Assembly (NCBI RefSeq): GCF_014204945.1
Contig: NZ_JACHMN010000003.1
Span: forward strand, 1,240,001 to 1,304,000
DNA: 64,000 bases
Direction: 5' to 3'
Source of the DNA: Allocatelliglobosispora scoriae
GTDB taxonomy: Bacteria; Actinomycetota; Actinomycetes; Mycobacteriales; Micromonosporaceae
The notes under the pieces are model-generated. The model saw nothing but the letters and a program-made list of their open reading frames with translations. It had not been told where the DNA came from and searched no databases. The translations under genes and the position numbers were made by a program. Numbering within the stretch: position 1 is the stretch's first letter; each line of letters opens with the position of its first letter. Below, one piece after another: positions 47,188-56,338 of this stretch.

Positions 47188-48030
47188 TCAGATCAGCGCG
47201 TCGAGCTCGTCGTAGCCCCGGGCGACCGCGAGCGTCGCCTCGTGCCGCCCGGCGTCGCCCCAGCGGGTCAGCGCGGTGGCACCGGCGACCTTCTCCGGCG
47301 GCACGCCGTCGCCGTGCCCGTCGCGGATCAGCCAGGCCAGGTCGGCGAGCTCGTCGTGCTGCGCGGCGACGAAGTCCCGGCCCACCGGCGCGCCGTGGCC
47401 GGGGATCACCCGGGTGGCCGGTCCCAGCCCGTCCCGCAGGGCCGCGACCGTCGCCGGCCAGGCCATCGGGAACGCGTCGCCGAACCCGGGCGGCGCGCCC
47501 TCCTCGATCAGATCGCCCGCGATCACCAGGTCGGCGTCGGGCACGTCGACGACGAGGTCGCCCTCGGTGTGTCCGCGGCCCAGGTGGCGCAGCCCGATGA
47601 CCCGACCGCCGATCGTCAGGGCCTGCGCACTGTGCACCAGGTGGTCGGGCGGGCGGATCGTGATCCGGGCGATCGCGTCGGCGAAGGCCGGATCCTCGCC
47701 GCGGAACTCCTCCCACCAGGATCGCTGCAGCGCCGTGCCCCGCTCCCGAAGGATCGCCGCCGCCCGCTCGTGCGCCCAGATCGGCGTGGGTGGCGGCGCG
47801 ATCACCTCGTTGCCGAAGCAGTGGTCGAAGTGGTGGTGGGTGTTGACGACGACGAGCGGCGCCGTGGTGACCCGGCGGACGGCGTCGAGCAGCTCGGTGG
47901 CCTGATCGTCGGTGGAGAGGGTGTCGACCAGCAGCGCCTCGCCGTCGCCGACGACGAGGGTCACGTTGACCCGCAGCATCGGCTCGACCAGCACGAAGAC
48001 CCGGTCGCTCAGCTCGGTGAAGGCGGTCAT
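47188..48030 (-). CDS. MBL-fold metallo-hydrolase
   Basis: A 280-residue metallo-beta-lactamase-fold protein. NTHHHFDHCFGNEV is the HxHxDH zinc motif, GRGHTEGDLVV supplies the next His, DLVIAGDLIEEG the bridging Asp, and VIPGHGAPV the last His. It looks like the general hydrolase branch (thioesterase, lactonase or glyoxalase II-like); the substrate is unknown. Its ATG overlaps the stop of the thioesterase gene (ATGA), so the two are coupled and may share a metabolic step on a thioester. Confidence 0.9.
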   Translation of the reverse strand: MTAFTELSDRVFVLVEPMLRVNVTLVVGDGEALLVDTLSTDDQATELLDAVRRVTTAPLVVVNTHHHFDHCFGNEVIAPPPTPIWAHERAAAILRERGTALQRSWWEEFRGEDPAFADAIARITIRPPDHLVHSAQALTIGGRVIGLRHLGRGHTEGDLVVDVPDADLVIAGDLIEEGAPPGFGDAFPMAWPATVAALRDGLGPATRVIPGHGAPVGRDFVAAQHDELADLAWLIRDGHGDGVPPEKVAGATALTRWGDAGRHEATLAVARGYDELDALI

Positions 48031-48428
48031 CAGGCGCCTCCGGTCGCCTTCTCCACGAATCGGTGCCGGTCGACGACGATCCGCTCGACCTGCCCGTCGG
48101 CGATGACGAGGTCCTCGTCGCGGACCGTCACGTCGAAGGTGAGCCTGCGCCCGTCGGACCTGGTCAGCAGGGCCTCCGCCACCACGAGCCGGCCCACCGG
48201 GGTGGGCGAGCGGTGGTCGAGCTGGACGTGGACACCCACGCTGGTGAACCCGGCCGGCAGGTGTGACGAGGTCGCGGCGACCGTGGCGGCCTCGGCGAGC
48301 GCGAGGACCCGGGGAGTGCCGAGCACGGGGACATCGCCCGAGCCCAGAGCCTGTGCGGTGTCGGCGTCGCCGACCAGCAGCTCGACCCGGGCGATCAGGC
48401 CGGGGGTCAGCCCGGCACCCTGTTCCAT
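48030..48428 (-). CDS. FlK-like hotdog thioesterase
   Basis: 132 residues of the hotdog fold. [20 protein letters not shown] matches the fluoroacetyl-CoA thioesterase (FlK) active-site strand with its Thr and Glu, and [16 protein letters not shown] supplies the His. The protein should hydrolyse acyl-CoA or acyl-ACP thioesters; fluoroacetyl-CoA specificity is not implied. The start is apparently leaderless: TAGGGT at 48440-48435 then six bases to ATG. Coupled to the MBL gene. Confidence 0.85.
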   Translation of the reverse strand: MEQGAGLTPGLIARVELLVGDADTAQALGSGDVPVLGTPRVLALAEAATVAATSSHLPAGFTSVGVHVQLDHRSPTPVGRLVVAEALLTRSDGRRLTFDVTVRDEDLVIADGQVERIVVDRHRFVEKATGGA

Positions 48429-48434
48429 TCCTTC

Positions 48435-48440
48435 ACCCTA
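48435..48440 (-). promoter_or_regulatory. Candidate -10 element, leaderless start of the thioesterase gene
   Basis: TAGGGT on the minus strand with a 6-base spacer to the ATG at 48428. It shares a 47-bp intergenic region with the divergent rarA promoter. Confidence 0.5.
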
Positions 48441-48462
48441 GGGGTGCTTCGTCTTCGCGCGC

Positions 48463-48468
48463 TACTCT
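48463..48468 (+). promoter_or_regulatory. Candidate -10 element, leaderless start of rarA
   Basis: TACTCT followed by 7 bases and the ATG at 48476; no ribosome site is present. The -35 regions of this and the opposing promoter must overlap. Confidence 0.55.
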
Positions 48469-48475
48469 CTTCCGA

Positions 48476-49888
48476 ATGGACTCCGACGGGCTGTTCGCGC
48501 TGGCCTCCGACGGCCCCTCGGCGGGCTCGGTGACGGCCGGTTTCGCGACGGCGGCGCCGGACGCCCCGCTCGCGGTGCGCATGCGCCCCGCCACGGTCGA
48601 CGAGCTGATCGGCCAGGATCACCTGCTCGCGCCCGGTGCGCCGCTGCGCCGCCTGGTGAGCGGGGGCGCGCCGATGTCGGTGATCCTCTGGGGTCCGCCC
48701 GGCAGCGGCAAGACGACGATCGCCCACCTCGTCGCGTCGGCGACCGACCGGAAGTTCGTCGGCATGTCCGCGCTCAGCGCCGGGGTGAAGGATGTCCGCG
48801 CGGTGATCGACGCGGCCCGCCGGGAGCGGCGTTATGGCAGCTCAGCGACGGTTCTCTTCCTCGACGAGGTGCACCGCTTCTCCAAGACGCAGCAGGATTC
48901 GCTGCTCGCCGCCGTGGAGGACCGCACGATCACCCTACTGGCGGCGACGACGGAGAACCCGTACTTCTCGATCATCTCGCCGCTGCTCTCCCGGTGCGTG
49001 CTGCTCACGCTGCGCCCGCTCGGCGACGACGCGGTCCGCGCGCTGGTCCGGCGCGCGATCACCGACGAGCGCGGCCTGGGCGGTGCCGTCACGCTCGCCG
49101 AGGAGGCGCAGGACCATCTGGTACGCCTCGCCGGCGGCGACGTCCGCAAGGCGCTCACGGCGCTGGAGGCGGCGGCCGGATCCGCTCTGGCGCTGGACGC
49201 GGCCGAGATCGACCTCGACACCGTCGAGAAGGCGATCGACGTGGCGGCGCTGCGCTACGACCGGGCCGGCGACGGGCACTACGACGTGGTGAGCGCCTTC
49301 ATCAAGAGCCTGCGCGGCTCCGATGTCGACGCGGCCCTGCACTACCTGGCCCGGATGCTCGTCGCCGGCGAGGACGCCCGCTTCATCGCCCGCCGGATGG
49401 TGATCTTCGCGTCGGAGGACATCGGGATGGCCGACCCGACCGCGCTCGGCGTGGCGACCGCCGCCGCGCAGGCCGTCGAGTTCGTCGGCCTGCCCGAGGT
49501 CCAGCTCAACCTCGCCCAGGCCGCGATCCACCTCGCCACGGCACCCAAGTCCAACGCCGTCACCACCGCCATCTTCGGCGCGATCGCCGATGTCCGGGCG
49601 GGCAAGGCCGGTGCCGTGCCGGCGCACCTGCGCGACGCCCACTACTCGGGTGCTTCGAGCATCGGCCACGGCAAGGGGTACCGCTACCCCCACGACGACC
49701 CCCGAGGTGTCGTCACTCAGCAGTACCCACCGGATGAGCTGAAGGGGGCGGAGTACTACCGTCCCACAGAGCACGGCGCCGAGCGCGCCGTGGCGGTTCG
49801 CCTGCCGAAGCTGCGCCACGTGATTCGCGGCGGAGCTGGGACGGCAGGCAACGGCGCGACGACACCACAGAATGGGGAGGGGCGCTGA
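48476..49888 (+). CDS. rarA: Replication-associated recombination ATPase RarA (MgsA)
   Basis: A 470-residue AAA+ clamp-loader-like ATPase acting at stalled replication forks. [17 protein letters not shown] opens the AAA domain, Walker A is [13 protein letters not shown], Walker [15 protein letters not shown], sensor [18 protein letters not shown] (Arg finger) and [12 protein letters not shown]. The C-terminal tetramerisation half includes SEDIGMADP and [19 protein letters not shown], hallmark RarA features. Leaderless start likely. The stop overlaps the ATG of the disordered membrane protein gene (TGATG). Confidence 0.94.
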   Translation: MDSDGLFALASDGPSAGSVTAGFATAAPDAPLAVRMRPATVDELIGQDHLLAPGAPLRRLVSGGAPMSVILWGPPGSGKTTIAHLVASATDRKFVGMSALSAGVKDVRAVIDAARRERRYGSSATVLFLDEVHRFSKTQQDSLLAAVEDRTITLLAATTENPYFSIISPLLSRCVLLTLRPLGDDAVRALVRRAITDERGLGGAVTLAEEAQDHLVRLAGGDVRKALTALEAAAGSALALDAAEIDLDTVEKAIDVAALRYDRAGDGHYDVVSAFIKSLRGSDVDAALHYLARMLVAGEDARFIARRMVIFASEDIGMADPTALGVATAAAQAVEFVGLPEVQLNLAQAAIHLATAPKSNAVTTAIFGAIADVRAGKAGAVPAHLRDAHYSGASSIGHGKGYRYPHDDPRGVVTQQYPPDELKGAEYYRPTEHGAERAVAVRLPKLRHVIRGGAGTAGNGATTPQNGEGR

Positions 49889-52212
49889 TGGCCCGGGATA
49901 CGGACGGCGGCGGTCGAGACGGCCGGGGCCGACGCGGGGATCAGCCTGCTGACGAGGGCCGGGGCCGCCGTCGCGGCCGCAACGAGCCGGAGGAGGTTCC
50001 CGGTGAGGAGCTCGGCTGGCTCGACGACCTCCGCAGCGCCAAGGAGGCGAAGGGCGATCTCGGTCCCGGCGGGGCCGATGCCGCACCGCCGCCCGCCCGT
50101 CGGCCCCGCGCCGACGACGACGCCCCCCGCGAGCCCCGAGACGCCGGCACCCGTGGCGGTGCCGGGGATTCGCGCTGGGCGGATCTGCGCGGCGAGCCCG
50201 CGTCCGGTGCCGCTCCGGGCGCCCGGGAACCGGCACCCAGGGACGCGGCACCCCGGGACGCAGCTTCCCGAGACTCAGCACCCAGAGACGCGGCACCGAG
50301 GGAGTCGGCCCTCCGTGAGGGTGGGCGCGGACGCCGTCATGTCGACGAGCCGATCAGCGGGGCGCCGCATCCGCAGGACGCGCCGCCGCCACGGCGTACC
50401 CCCGATGAACCGCTCGTGGGCGGTCGGCGCTCGACCGAACCGACCGGCGGGACCCGACGAGCACCCGATGAGCCCCTCGGCGGCGCGCGGCGCGCGCCGG
50501 ACGAGCCGATCGGCGGACCCCGGCGTGGTTCGGACGAGCTGCTCAGCGGCGGCAGGCGCGGCCTGGACGAGCCGTCGGCCCGTGGCCGGCGCGGTGACGA
50601 CCGACGCGCCGACGACCGACGCGGCGATCTGGACCCGCCGCGGGGCGGCCGCCGTGGCGCCGTTCCCGAGGGCCGCAAACCGGACCCGCTGACCGATCCA
50701 CTGGAGAAGCCGCTGCGCGGACCCGGCCGCCGCGCGGCATCGGCCGACCCGGTGAGCCGGGTCGAGCCGCCCCGCGCTGCCGAGCCGCGCGGAACCGAAC
50801 CGCCCCCGCGCTCCGGTGGCGGTCCCGCTCGCCATGGCGGCCCCGAGCCGGAGGATCCGCTGCGTGCCGACGGTGCGCTGCGCCGGGCGAGCGGACGTTT
50901 CGTGCCGCTGGGCCCGCGCAGGCCCACCCGCCCGGTCGGCCCGGCCGTCCCCGAGTCGGGCAACGCCCGGCCGATCGACCCGGGTCCGCCGTCGGCAGGC
51001 GGCCGCCCGGGGGAGTCCCGGCGGGACCGCGATCCCCGGCGTGACGCCGAGCTCCGCCGCGACGCCGATCCGCGCCGTGATCCGGAGCTGCGCCGTGACG
51101 TCGATCCGCGCCGTGACGCCGACCCGCGAGCCGCCGATCCGAGGGTCGGCGATCCGCGTCGCGACCCGCAGCGGCCGCCCCGTGACGCGCGGCGACCGGC
51201 TCAGGATCCGCGTACCGAGCAGGCGATCCCCTTCTCCGGTGCACCCGGGGCCCCGCCGATGGGACCGCCGCCCAAGGGCGCACCGCTCGGTCCGCCGATG
51301 GGTCCGCCCGTCGGTCCGCCGCCCATGGGTGCGCCCGTGCTGGGTCCGCCGGTCATGGGCCCGCCCGTGCTGGGTCCGCCGGTGGGAGCGCCGATGAGCG
51401 CTCCGCTGGGTGCCCCGGTCGGACCGCCGCAGCGCATTCCCGTGGACGGACCGCCGCTGCGACCGGCCGACGGCACCGATGGATCCCGGCCCGATGCCGG
51501 GCCGCGCGGGAGCCGGGCCGGGCTGGCGGCCGGGGTGGACATGGTGCAGGGTGCCCGGTCGGAGCTGCGCAAGCAGATGCGCGAGCACCAGCGCCTGCGG
51601 ATGTGGACGATGATCGCGGTCGTGGTGACGCTGCTCGGCGCCATCCCGCTCTACCTGATGATCCAGAGTGCGACCCGGGACCCGGTGTTCACGTCGCTGG
51701 ATGCGCTCTCGGTGCCCGGCTGGGCGGCGGAGGCACCGGTCGACCAGGGCGACGGCAGCCGCTGGTGCATCATCGAGTGCCGTTACCGCGAGCGCGCGGT
51801 GCACTCGACCAAGGCGTTCGCCGAGACGTCGAAGGCGTACGAGTCGGCGCTGATCGGGGCCGGCTGGCGGAAGTGGACGCCGGAGGCCTGCCCGGAGCAG
51901 CCCGTACCGGGTGTCTACAGCTGCTGGCGCCGCGACGAGTTCACGCTGGACCTGTGGGTACGCCCACCGGCCTGCGCGGACAACCTGCTCTACAACCGCC
52001 CGACGGTCGGCCCGACGGCGAGCGAGGCCCCGGCGGACGGCATGACGCCGAACCCGAGCCCGTCGGCGGAGTGCACCGGATCGGACGTTCTGATCAAGGT
52101 GACCAACGCCATCGAGGACGGCCGGAAGGAGGGCCACGTCGAGCCGGTCAACCCTGACCTGGATCTGGAGATCGATCCGAGTCTGCTGCCGTCGGCCCCG
52201 GCGAGCCCGTAA
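49888..52212 (+). CDS. Large disordered membrane protein with Arg/Asp- and Pro-rich repeats
   Basis: 774 residues. The first ~560 are low complexity: RxDEP-type repeats (RRAPDEPLGGARRAPDEPIG), RRD repeats (ELRRDADPRRDPELRRDVDP) and a Pro/Gly stretch of PMGPPV/VLGPPV units. One membrane helix lies at about residues 571-592 (WTMIAVVVTLLGAIPLYLMI), and a ~180-residue outer domain has paired cysteines (RWCIIECRYRERAVHS, VYSCWRRDE, PPACADN). Topology N-in, C-out. Only the last part looks globular. GGGGAGGGG precedes the ATG, which overlaps the rarA stop. No family known to me; possibly a cell-envelope organiser, given its mltG-cluster context. Confidence 0.75.
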   Translation: MARDTDGGGRDGRGRRGDQPADEGRGRRRGRNEPEEVPGEELGWLDDLRSAKEAKGDLGPGGADAAPPPARRPRADDDAPREPRDAGTRGGAGDSRWADLRGEPASGAAPGAREPAPRDAAPRDAASRDSAPRDAAPRESALREGGRGRRHVDEPISGAPHPQDAPPPRRTPDEPLVGGRRSTEPTGGTRRAPDEPLGGARRAPDEPIGGPRRGSDELLSGGRRGLDEPSARGRRGDDRRADDRRGDLDPPRGGRRGAVPEGRKPDPLTDPLEKPLRGPGRRAASADPVSRVEPPRAAEPRGTEPPPRSGGGPARHGGPEPEDPLRADGALRRASGRFVPLGPRRPTRPVGPAVPESGNARPIDPGPPSAGGRPGESRRDRDPRRDAELRRDADPRRDPELRRDVDPRRDADPRAADPRVGDPRRDPQRPPRDARRPAQDPRTEQAIPFSGAPGAPPMGPPPKGAPLGPPMGPPVGPPPMGAPVLGPPVMGPPVLGPPVGAPMSAPLGAPVGPPQRIPVDGPPLRPADGTDGSRPDAGPRGSRAGLAAGVDMVQGARSELRKQMREHQRLRMWTMIAVVVTLLGAIPLYLMIQSATRDPVFTSLDALSVPGWAAEAPVDQGDGSRWCIIECRYRERAVHSTKAFAETSKAYESALIGAGWRKWTPEACPEQPVPGVYSCWRRDEFTLDLWVRPPACADNLLYNRPTVGPTASEAPADGMTPNPSPSAECTGSDVLIKVTNAIEDGRKEGHVEPVNPDLDLEIDPSLLPSAPASP

Positions 52213-52318
52213 CGCACGATCACCCGCGTCGCCGCGACCGCAGGCACGACAACCGGTAAGGTCTCCCACGTCGGGCTGAGCTCCATTGCCGACCGGCGAG
52301 CTTTCGGGAGGGATGGCT

Positions 52319-52771
52319 GTGAACGGTGGACAGATCGCGGCGTTGATCGCCGCGGGTGCCTTCTTGATGCTGGTGATCGTGCTGGCGGTGCCGATCCTTC
52401 GGCTGCGCCACACCATCGACGCGGCGACGGACACACTGCGCGCCGTGCAGGTGCGTACCGGACCGCTGCTGGACAACGTCCACCTCACGGTGGACAACGT
52501 GAACACCGCGCTGAGCCAGGCACACGTGACGCTGGACGGCGTCAACGTGCAACTGGCCAAGGTGGACACGATGACGGCGCACGCCGCTTCGGCGACGGCG
52601 AACATCTCCAACCTCGTCACCGTCGTCTCGGCGGCGGCGGCGAACCCGCTGGTCAAGGCGGCGGCGTTCAGCTTCGGGCTGCGCCGGGCCAATGCGGCCC
52701 GCCGGGGTGCCGAGGAGGACCGCGAGGTCCGCTCCACGCTCAAGAGCCAGCGCAAGGCTCGGAAGGGTTGA
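52319..52771 (+). CDS. DUF948 membrane protein
   Basis: 150 residues of DUF948. N-terminal helix IAALIAAGAFLMLVIVLAVPIL anchors it, followed by a long heptad-rich helical region (TIDAATDTLRAVQVRTGPLL, VHLTVDNVNTALSQAHVTLD) like methyl-accepting-type coiled coils, and a basic C-terminus (LKSQRKARKG). I chose GTG 52319 over ATG 52313 because GGGAGGG is directly against the ATG but 6 bases from the GTG. It is followed by a coupled small gene. DUF948 genes typically lie beside alaS in actinobacteria; function unknown. Confidence 0.85.
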   Translation: MNGGQIAALIAAGAFLMLVIVLAVPILRLRHTIDAATDTLRAVQVRTGPLLDNVHLTVDNVNTALSQAHVTLDGVNVQLAKVDTMTAHAASATANISNLVTVVSAAAANPLVKAAAFSFGLRRANAARRGAEEDREVRSTLKSQRKARKG

Positions 52772-52773
52772 TC

Positions 52774-53064
52774 ATGAAGCGTCTTCTCTGGCTGGGCGCC
52801 GGCCTAGCCGTCGGTGCCCTGGTCTTCCGCGCCGTGACCAAGAAGGCGCAGGCGTTCACCCCGGGCGGCATCGCCGACTCGCTCCGGCAAACCGGTGGCG
52901 GCGTGGCCGACTCTGTTCGAGACTTCATAGACGATGTGCGCGAGGGCATGGCCGACCGGGAGTACGAGATCCGGTCTTCCTTCGCCGATGGTGTCGCGCT
53001 GGATGACGACCAAGACCAGTCCTGGGCCCGTGGGGTCGGGGAACGCTTTTACCGCGAAGGGTGA
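52774..53064 (+). CDS. Small membrane-associated protein upstream of alaS
   Basis: 96 residues. N-terminal MKRLLWLGAGLAVGALVFRA is a hydrophobic helix with GxxxG pattern, followed by a helical polar segment (GGIADSLRQTGGGVADSVRD and DDVREGMADREYEI) and an acidic C-terminal tail. The ATG at 52774 has GGAAGGG upstream and lies 2 bases after the DUF948 stop, so they are co-expressed. Such small proteins accompany DUF948 and alaS in actinobacteria; function unknown. Confidence 0.8.
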   Translation: MKRLLWLGAGLAVGALVFRAVTKKAQAFTPGGIADSLRQTGGGVADSVRDFIDDVREGMADREYEIRSSFADGVALDDDQDQSWARGVGERFYREG

Positions 53065-53073
53065 TTCACGGCA

Positions 53074-55758
53074 ATGAGAACAGCGGAGATCAAGCGTCGA
53101 TTCCTGGCCCACTTCGAGGCTCAGGGGCACACGGTCGTGCCCAGTGCCCCGTTGCCGGCCATCGACGACCCGAACCTGCTGTTCGTGAACGCCGGCATGG
53201 TGCAGTTCGTGCCCTATTTCCTGGGGCAGCAGCCGGCGCCGTGGAAGCGCGCGGTGAGCGTGCAGAAGTGCATCCGCACCCCGGACATCGACGAGGTCGG
53301 CAAGACGTCGCGGCACGGCACGTTCTTCCAGATGAACGGCAACTTCTCCTTCGGTGACTACTTCAAGGAGGAGGCGATCCCGCTCTCCTGGGATCTGATC
53401 ACGAAGCCGGTCGCCGAGGGCGGCTTCGGGATCGACCCGGACAAGGTGTGGGCGACGGTCTACCTCGACGACGACGAGTCGATCGAGATCTGGCGCAAGA
53501 CCGGGATGCCCCTGGAGCGGATCGTGCGCCGGGGCAAGGCCGACAACTTCTGGTCGATGGGCATCCCGGGCCCGTGCGGCCCGTGCTCGGAGATCTACGT
53601 GGACCGGGGTCCGTCCTACGGCCGCGAGGGCGGTCCGGAGGTCGACGAGGACCGCTACATGGAGATCTGGAACAACGTCTTCATGCAGTACGAGCGGGGT
53701 CCCGGCACCGACAAGGAGAATTACCCGATCCTGGGCGAGCTGCCGGCGAAGAACATCGACACCGGCATGGGCCTGGAGCGGATGGCCTCGATCATGCAGG
53801 GCGTCGACAACCTCTACGAGATCGACGAGGTCCGGCCGCTGATCGACAAGGCGTGCGAGCTGACCGGCAAGCGGTACAACGTGGCGCACACGACGACGGC
53901 GGCGCAGTCGCACCCCGACGACGTGAAGCTGCGGGTCATCGCCGACCATGTGCGGACCGCGCTGATGCTGATCGGCGACGGCGTGACCCCGGCCAACGAC
54001 GGCCGCGGCTACGTGCTGCGCCGGATCATGCGCCGCTCGATCCGGGCGGTCCGGCTGCTCGGGTTCCACGAGCCGGTCCTGCCGCACCTGCTGCCGGTGG
54101 CGCGGGACGCGATGGCGCCGTCCTACCCCGAGCTGGCGACGGACTTCGAGCGCATCTCCCAGTACGCGTACGCCGAGGAGGCGACGTTCCTGGAGACGCT
54201 GAAGTCGGGCACCACGATCCTCGACGTCGCGATCGCGGACACGAAGAAGTCCGGCGGTGCCGCGCTGCCGGGCGACAAGGCGTTCCAGCTGCACGACACC
54301 TACGGCTTCCCGATCGACCTGACGCTGGAGATCGCCGCCGAGCAGGGCCTCACCGTCGACCAGGACGGGTTCCGGCGGCTCATGGCCGAGCAGCGGACCC
54401 GGGCCAAGGCCGACGCGCAGGCGCGCAAGACCGGCCACGCCGACCTCTCCGCCTACCGGGCGGCGCTCGACGACGGCGGCGCGGTCGAGTTCACCGGCTA
54501 TGCCGAGGTCAGCCGCGAGTCCCGGGTGCGGGCGCTGCTCAGCTCGACCGGTGCCACCCTGCGCAGCGCGGGCGAGGGCGACGAGCTGGAGCTCGTGCTC
54601 GACTCGACCCCGTTCTACGCCGAGGGCGGCGGCCAGCAGGCCGACACCGGTGTCATCACGGTCGGCGGCGGCAAGGTCGAGGTCTACGACGTGCAGCAGC
54701 CCATGCCGGGCCTCTACGTGCACAAGGTGCGCGTCGTCTCCGGTGAGGTCCGCGCGGGTGAGGCCGGCTTCGCCGAGATCGACGTGCTGCGGCGCAAGGC
54801 GATCTCGCGGGCGCACACGGCGACGCACCTCGTGCACCAGACGATGCGGGCCTTCCTGGGCGAGACGGCGACGCAGGCGGGCTCGCTCAACGCGCCCGGC
54901 CGGCTGCGCTTCGACTTCAACACCCCCGGCGCGGTCCCGTCGAGCGTGCTGCACGACGTGGAGCAGCAGATCAACGAGGTGCTCCTGGAGGACCTGGAGG
55001 TCCGCGCGTTCATCACCTCGCAGGCCGAGGCGCGGGCGATGGGCGCGATGGCCCTCTTCGGCGAGAAGTACGGCGAGAAGGTCCGGGTCGTCGAGGTGGG
55101 TGACTACGCCCGCGAGCTCTGCGGCGGCACGCACACCGAGCGCTCCGGACAGCTCGGCCTCGTCAAGATCCTTTCGGAGTCGTCGATCGGTTCCGGCGTA
55201 CGCCGGGTCGAAGCGCTCGTCGGCCTCGACGCCTTCCGCTACCTGGCGAAGGAGCACCTGCTCGTGTCGCGCCTGGCCGAGCTCTACCGGGTCCCCAACG
55301 AGCAGGTCGCCGACCGGGTGGAGCAGACCGTCACCCAGCTCGCCGACGCGGAGCGGGAGCTCGGCAAGCTGCGGGCCCAGATGGTCCTCGCCGGTGCGGG
55401 TGCGCTCGCGGCCGGTGCGCTGGACCTCGACGGCGTCGCCTACGTCGGCACGGAGGCGCCGGAGGGTGCCGCCGTCAACGACGTGCGCACGCTCGCCCAG
55501 GAGGTCCGGGGCCAGATCCCCGCCGACCGTCCGGCGGTCGTCGCGGTCGTCTCCCGGGCCAACGGCAAGGCGTCGCTCATCGTCGCGGTCAACGGCACGG
55601 GCAAGGCGCGCGGCCTGGACGCGGGTGCGCTCGTCAAGGGTGCCCTCTCGGGTCGCGGCGGCGGCAACGCCGACCTCGCCCAGGGCGGCGGTGTCCCGGC
55701 CGACGAGGCGCCGAAGCTGCTCGCCTCCGTCGAGCGGGCACTGCGGTCCGCCGCGTGA
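53074..55758 (+). CDS. alaS: Alanine-tRNA ligase
   Basis: 894 residues charging tRNA-Ala. Class II motif 2/3 landmarks: [50 protein letters not shown] and [15 protein letters not shown]. Editing domain zinc ligands are HTATHLVH and [13 protein letters not shown]. The C-terminal Ala-rich oligomerisation domain ends [11 protein letters not shown]. Full length, no oddities. It is followed by a perfect hairpin and then ruvX. Confidence 0.98.
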   Translation: MRTAEIKRRFLAHFEAQGHTVVPSAPLPAIDDPNLLFVNAGMVQFVPYFLGQQPAPWKRAVSVQKCIRTPDIDEVGKTSRHGTFFQMNGNFSFGDYFKEEAIPLSWDLITKPVAEGGFGIDPDKVWATVYLDDDESIEIWRKTGMPLERIVRRGKADNFWSMGIPGPCGPCSEIYVDRGPSYGREGGPEVDEDRYMEIWNNVFMQYERGPGTDKENYPILGELPAKNIDTGMGLERMASIMQGVDNLYEIDEVRPLIDKACELTGKRYNVAHTTTAAQSHPDDVKLRVIADHVRTALMLIGDGVTPANDGRGYVLRRIMRRSIRAVRLLGFHEPVLPHLLPVARDAMAPSYPELATDFERISQYAYAEEATFLETLKSGTTILDVAIADTKKSGGAALPGDKAFQLHDTYGFPIDLTLEIAAEQGLTVDQDGFRRLMAEQRTRAKADAQARKTGHADLSAYRAALDDGGAVEFTGYAEVSRESRVRALLSSTGATLRSAGEGDELELVLDSTPFYAEGGGQQADTGVITVGGGKVEVYDVQQPMPGLYVHKVRVVSGEVRAGEAGFAEIDVLRRKAISRAHTATHLVHQTMRAFLGETATQAGSLNAPGRLRFDFNTPGAVPSSVLHDVEQQINEVLLEDLEVRAFITSQAEARAMGAMALFGEKYGEKVRVVEVGDYARELCGGTHTERSGQLGLVKILSESSIGSGVRRVEALVGLDAFRYLAKEHLLVSRLAELYRVPNEQVADRVEQTVTQLADAERELGKLRAQMVLAGAGALAAGALDLDGVAYVGTEAPEGAAVNDVRTLAQEVRGQIPADRPAVVAVVSRANGKASLIVAVNGTGKARGLDAGALVKGALSGRGGGNADLAQGGGVPADEAPKLLASVERALRSAA

Positions 55759-55770
55759 TCCGAAACGTCT

Positions 55771-55801
55771 CCGCAGCGCCGCGCATCGCGCGGCGCTGCG
55801 G
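55771..55801 (+). terminator. Hairpin between alaS and ruvX
   Basis: CCGCAGCGCCGCGC (55771-55784) and its exact complement (55788-55801) form a 14-bp stem with a 3-base loop, 12 bases after the alaS stop. It may partly end alaS transcripts or protect their 3' end, as ruvX has its own ribosome site 20 bases further on. Confidence 0.75.
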
Positions 55802-55831
55802 CGTCTCCGGACCTCCGCCGGGAGGCGCCCG

Positions 55832-56338
55832 GTGATCCGGGGGGTACGCCTCGGCATCGACGTCGGGACCGTCCGGATCGGTGTGGCGCGCTGTGATCCC
55901 GACGGCATTCTCGCGACCCCGGTGGTGACCGTCGCCCGGGAGCGCGAGGTCGAGCATGATCCGAGAAAGCCTCGCGCGGCGGAACCCGCGACCCCCGAAA
56001 ATGCGCAATCTGGGCGAAAAATTCCATCCGATATGGCCGAGATCGCCCGTATTGCAGCTGAGCATGGCACCGTGGAGATCGTCGTTGGGCTCCCGGTGAA
56101 CCTCGCCGGGATGGAGGGTCCGGCGGCAAAAAGTGTCCGGGAATATGCCCTGATTCTTGCCGATGTGGTCTCTCCTATACCGATAGTCCTGGCGGACGAG
56201 AGGATGTCAACCGTCGCGGCTAGCCGTAGGCTGTCCGATCGAGGCTTGAAGGGAAAGCGCAAGCGTGCGGTTGTCGATCAGGCGGCCGCCGTGGAGATCC
56301 TGCAGAGTTATCTCGATGGGCAGCGGAGGCGGGACTGA
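55832..56338 (+). CDS. ruvX: RuvX/YqgF Holliday-junction resolvase-like protein
   Basis: 168 residues of the RNase H-like fold. GVRLGIDVGTVRIGVARCD holds the first catalytic Asp, VEIVVGLPVNLAG the second strand region, PIVLADERMSTVAA the second acidic residue, and VDQAAAVEILQSYLD the last. Role: resolvase or 16S rRNA 5' processing. The ~25 residues after EREVEHD (PRKPRAAEPATPENAQSGRK) look like an insertion relative to usual RuvX, and the DNA at 55950-56230 is visibly less GC-rich than its neighbours. GTG start with GGAGG 6-7 bases ahead. Its stop overlaps the mltG ATG (TGATG). Confidence 0.92.
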   Translation: MIRGVRLGIDVGTVRIGVARCDPDGILATPVVTVAREREVEHDPRKPRAAEPATPENAQSGRKIPSDMAEIARIAAEHGTVEIVVGLPVNLAGMEGPAAKSVREYALILADVVSPIPIVLADERMSTVAASRRLSDRGLKGKRKRAVVDQAAAVEILQSYLDGQRRRD

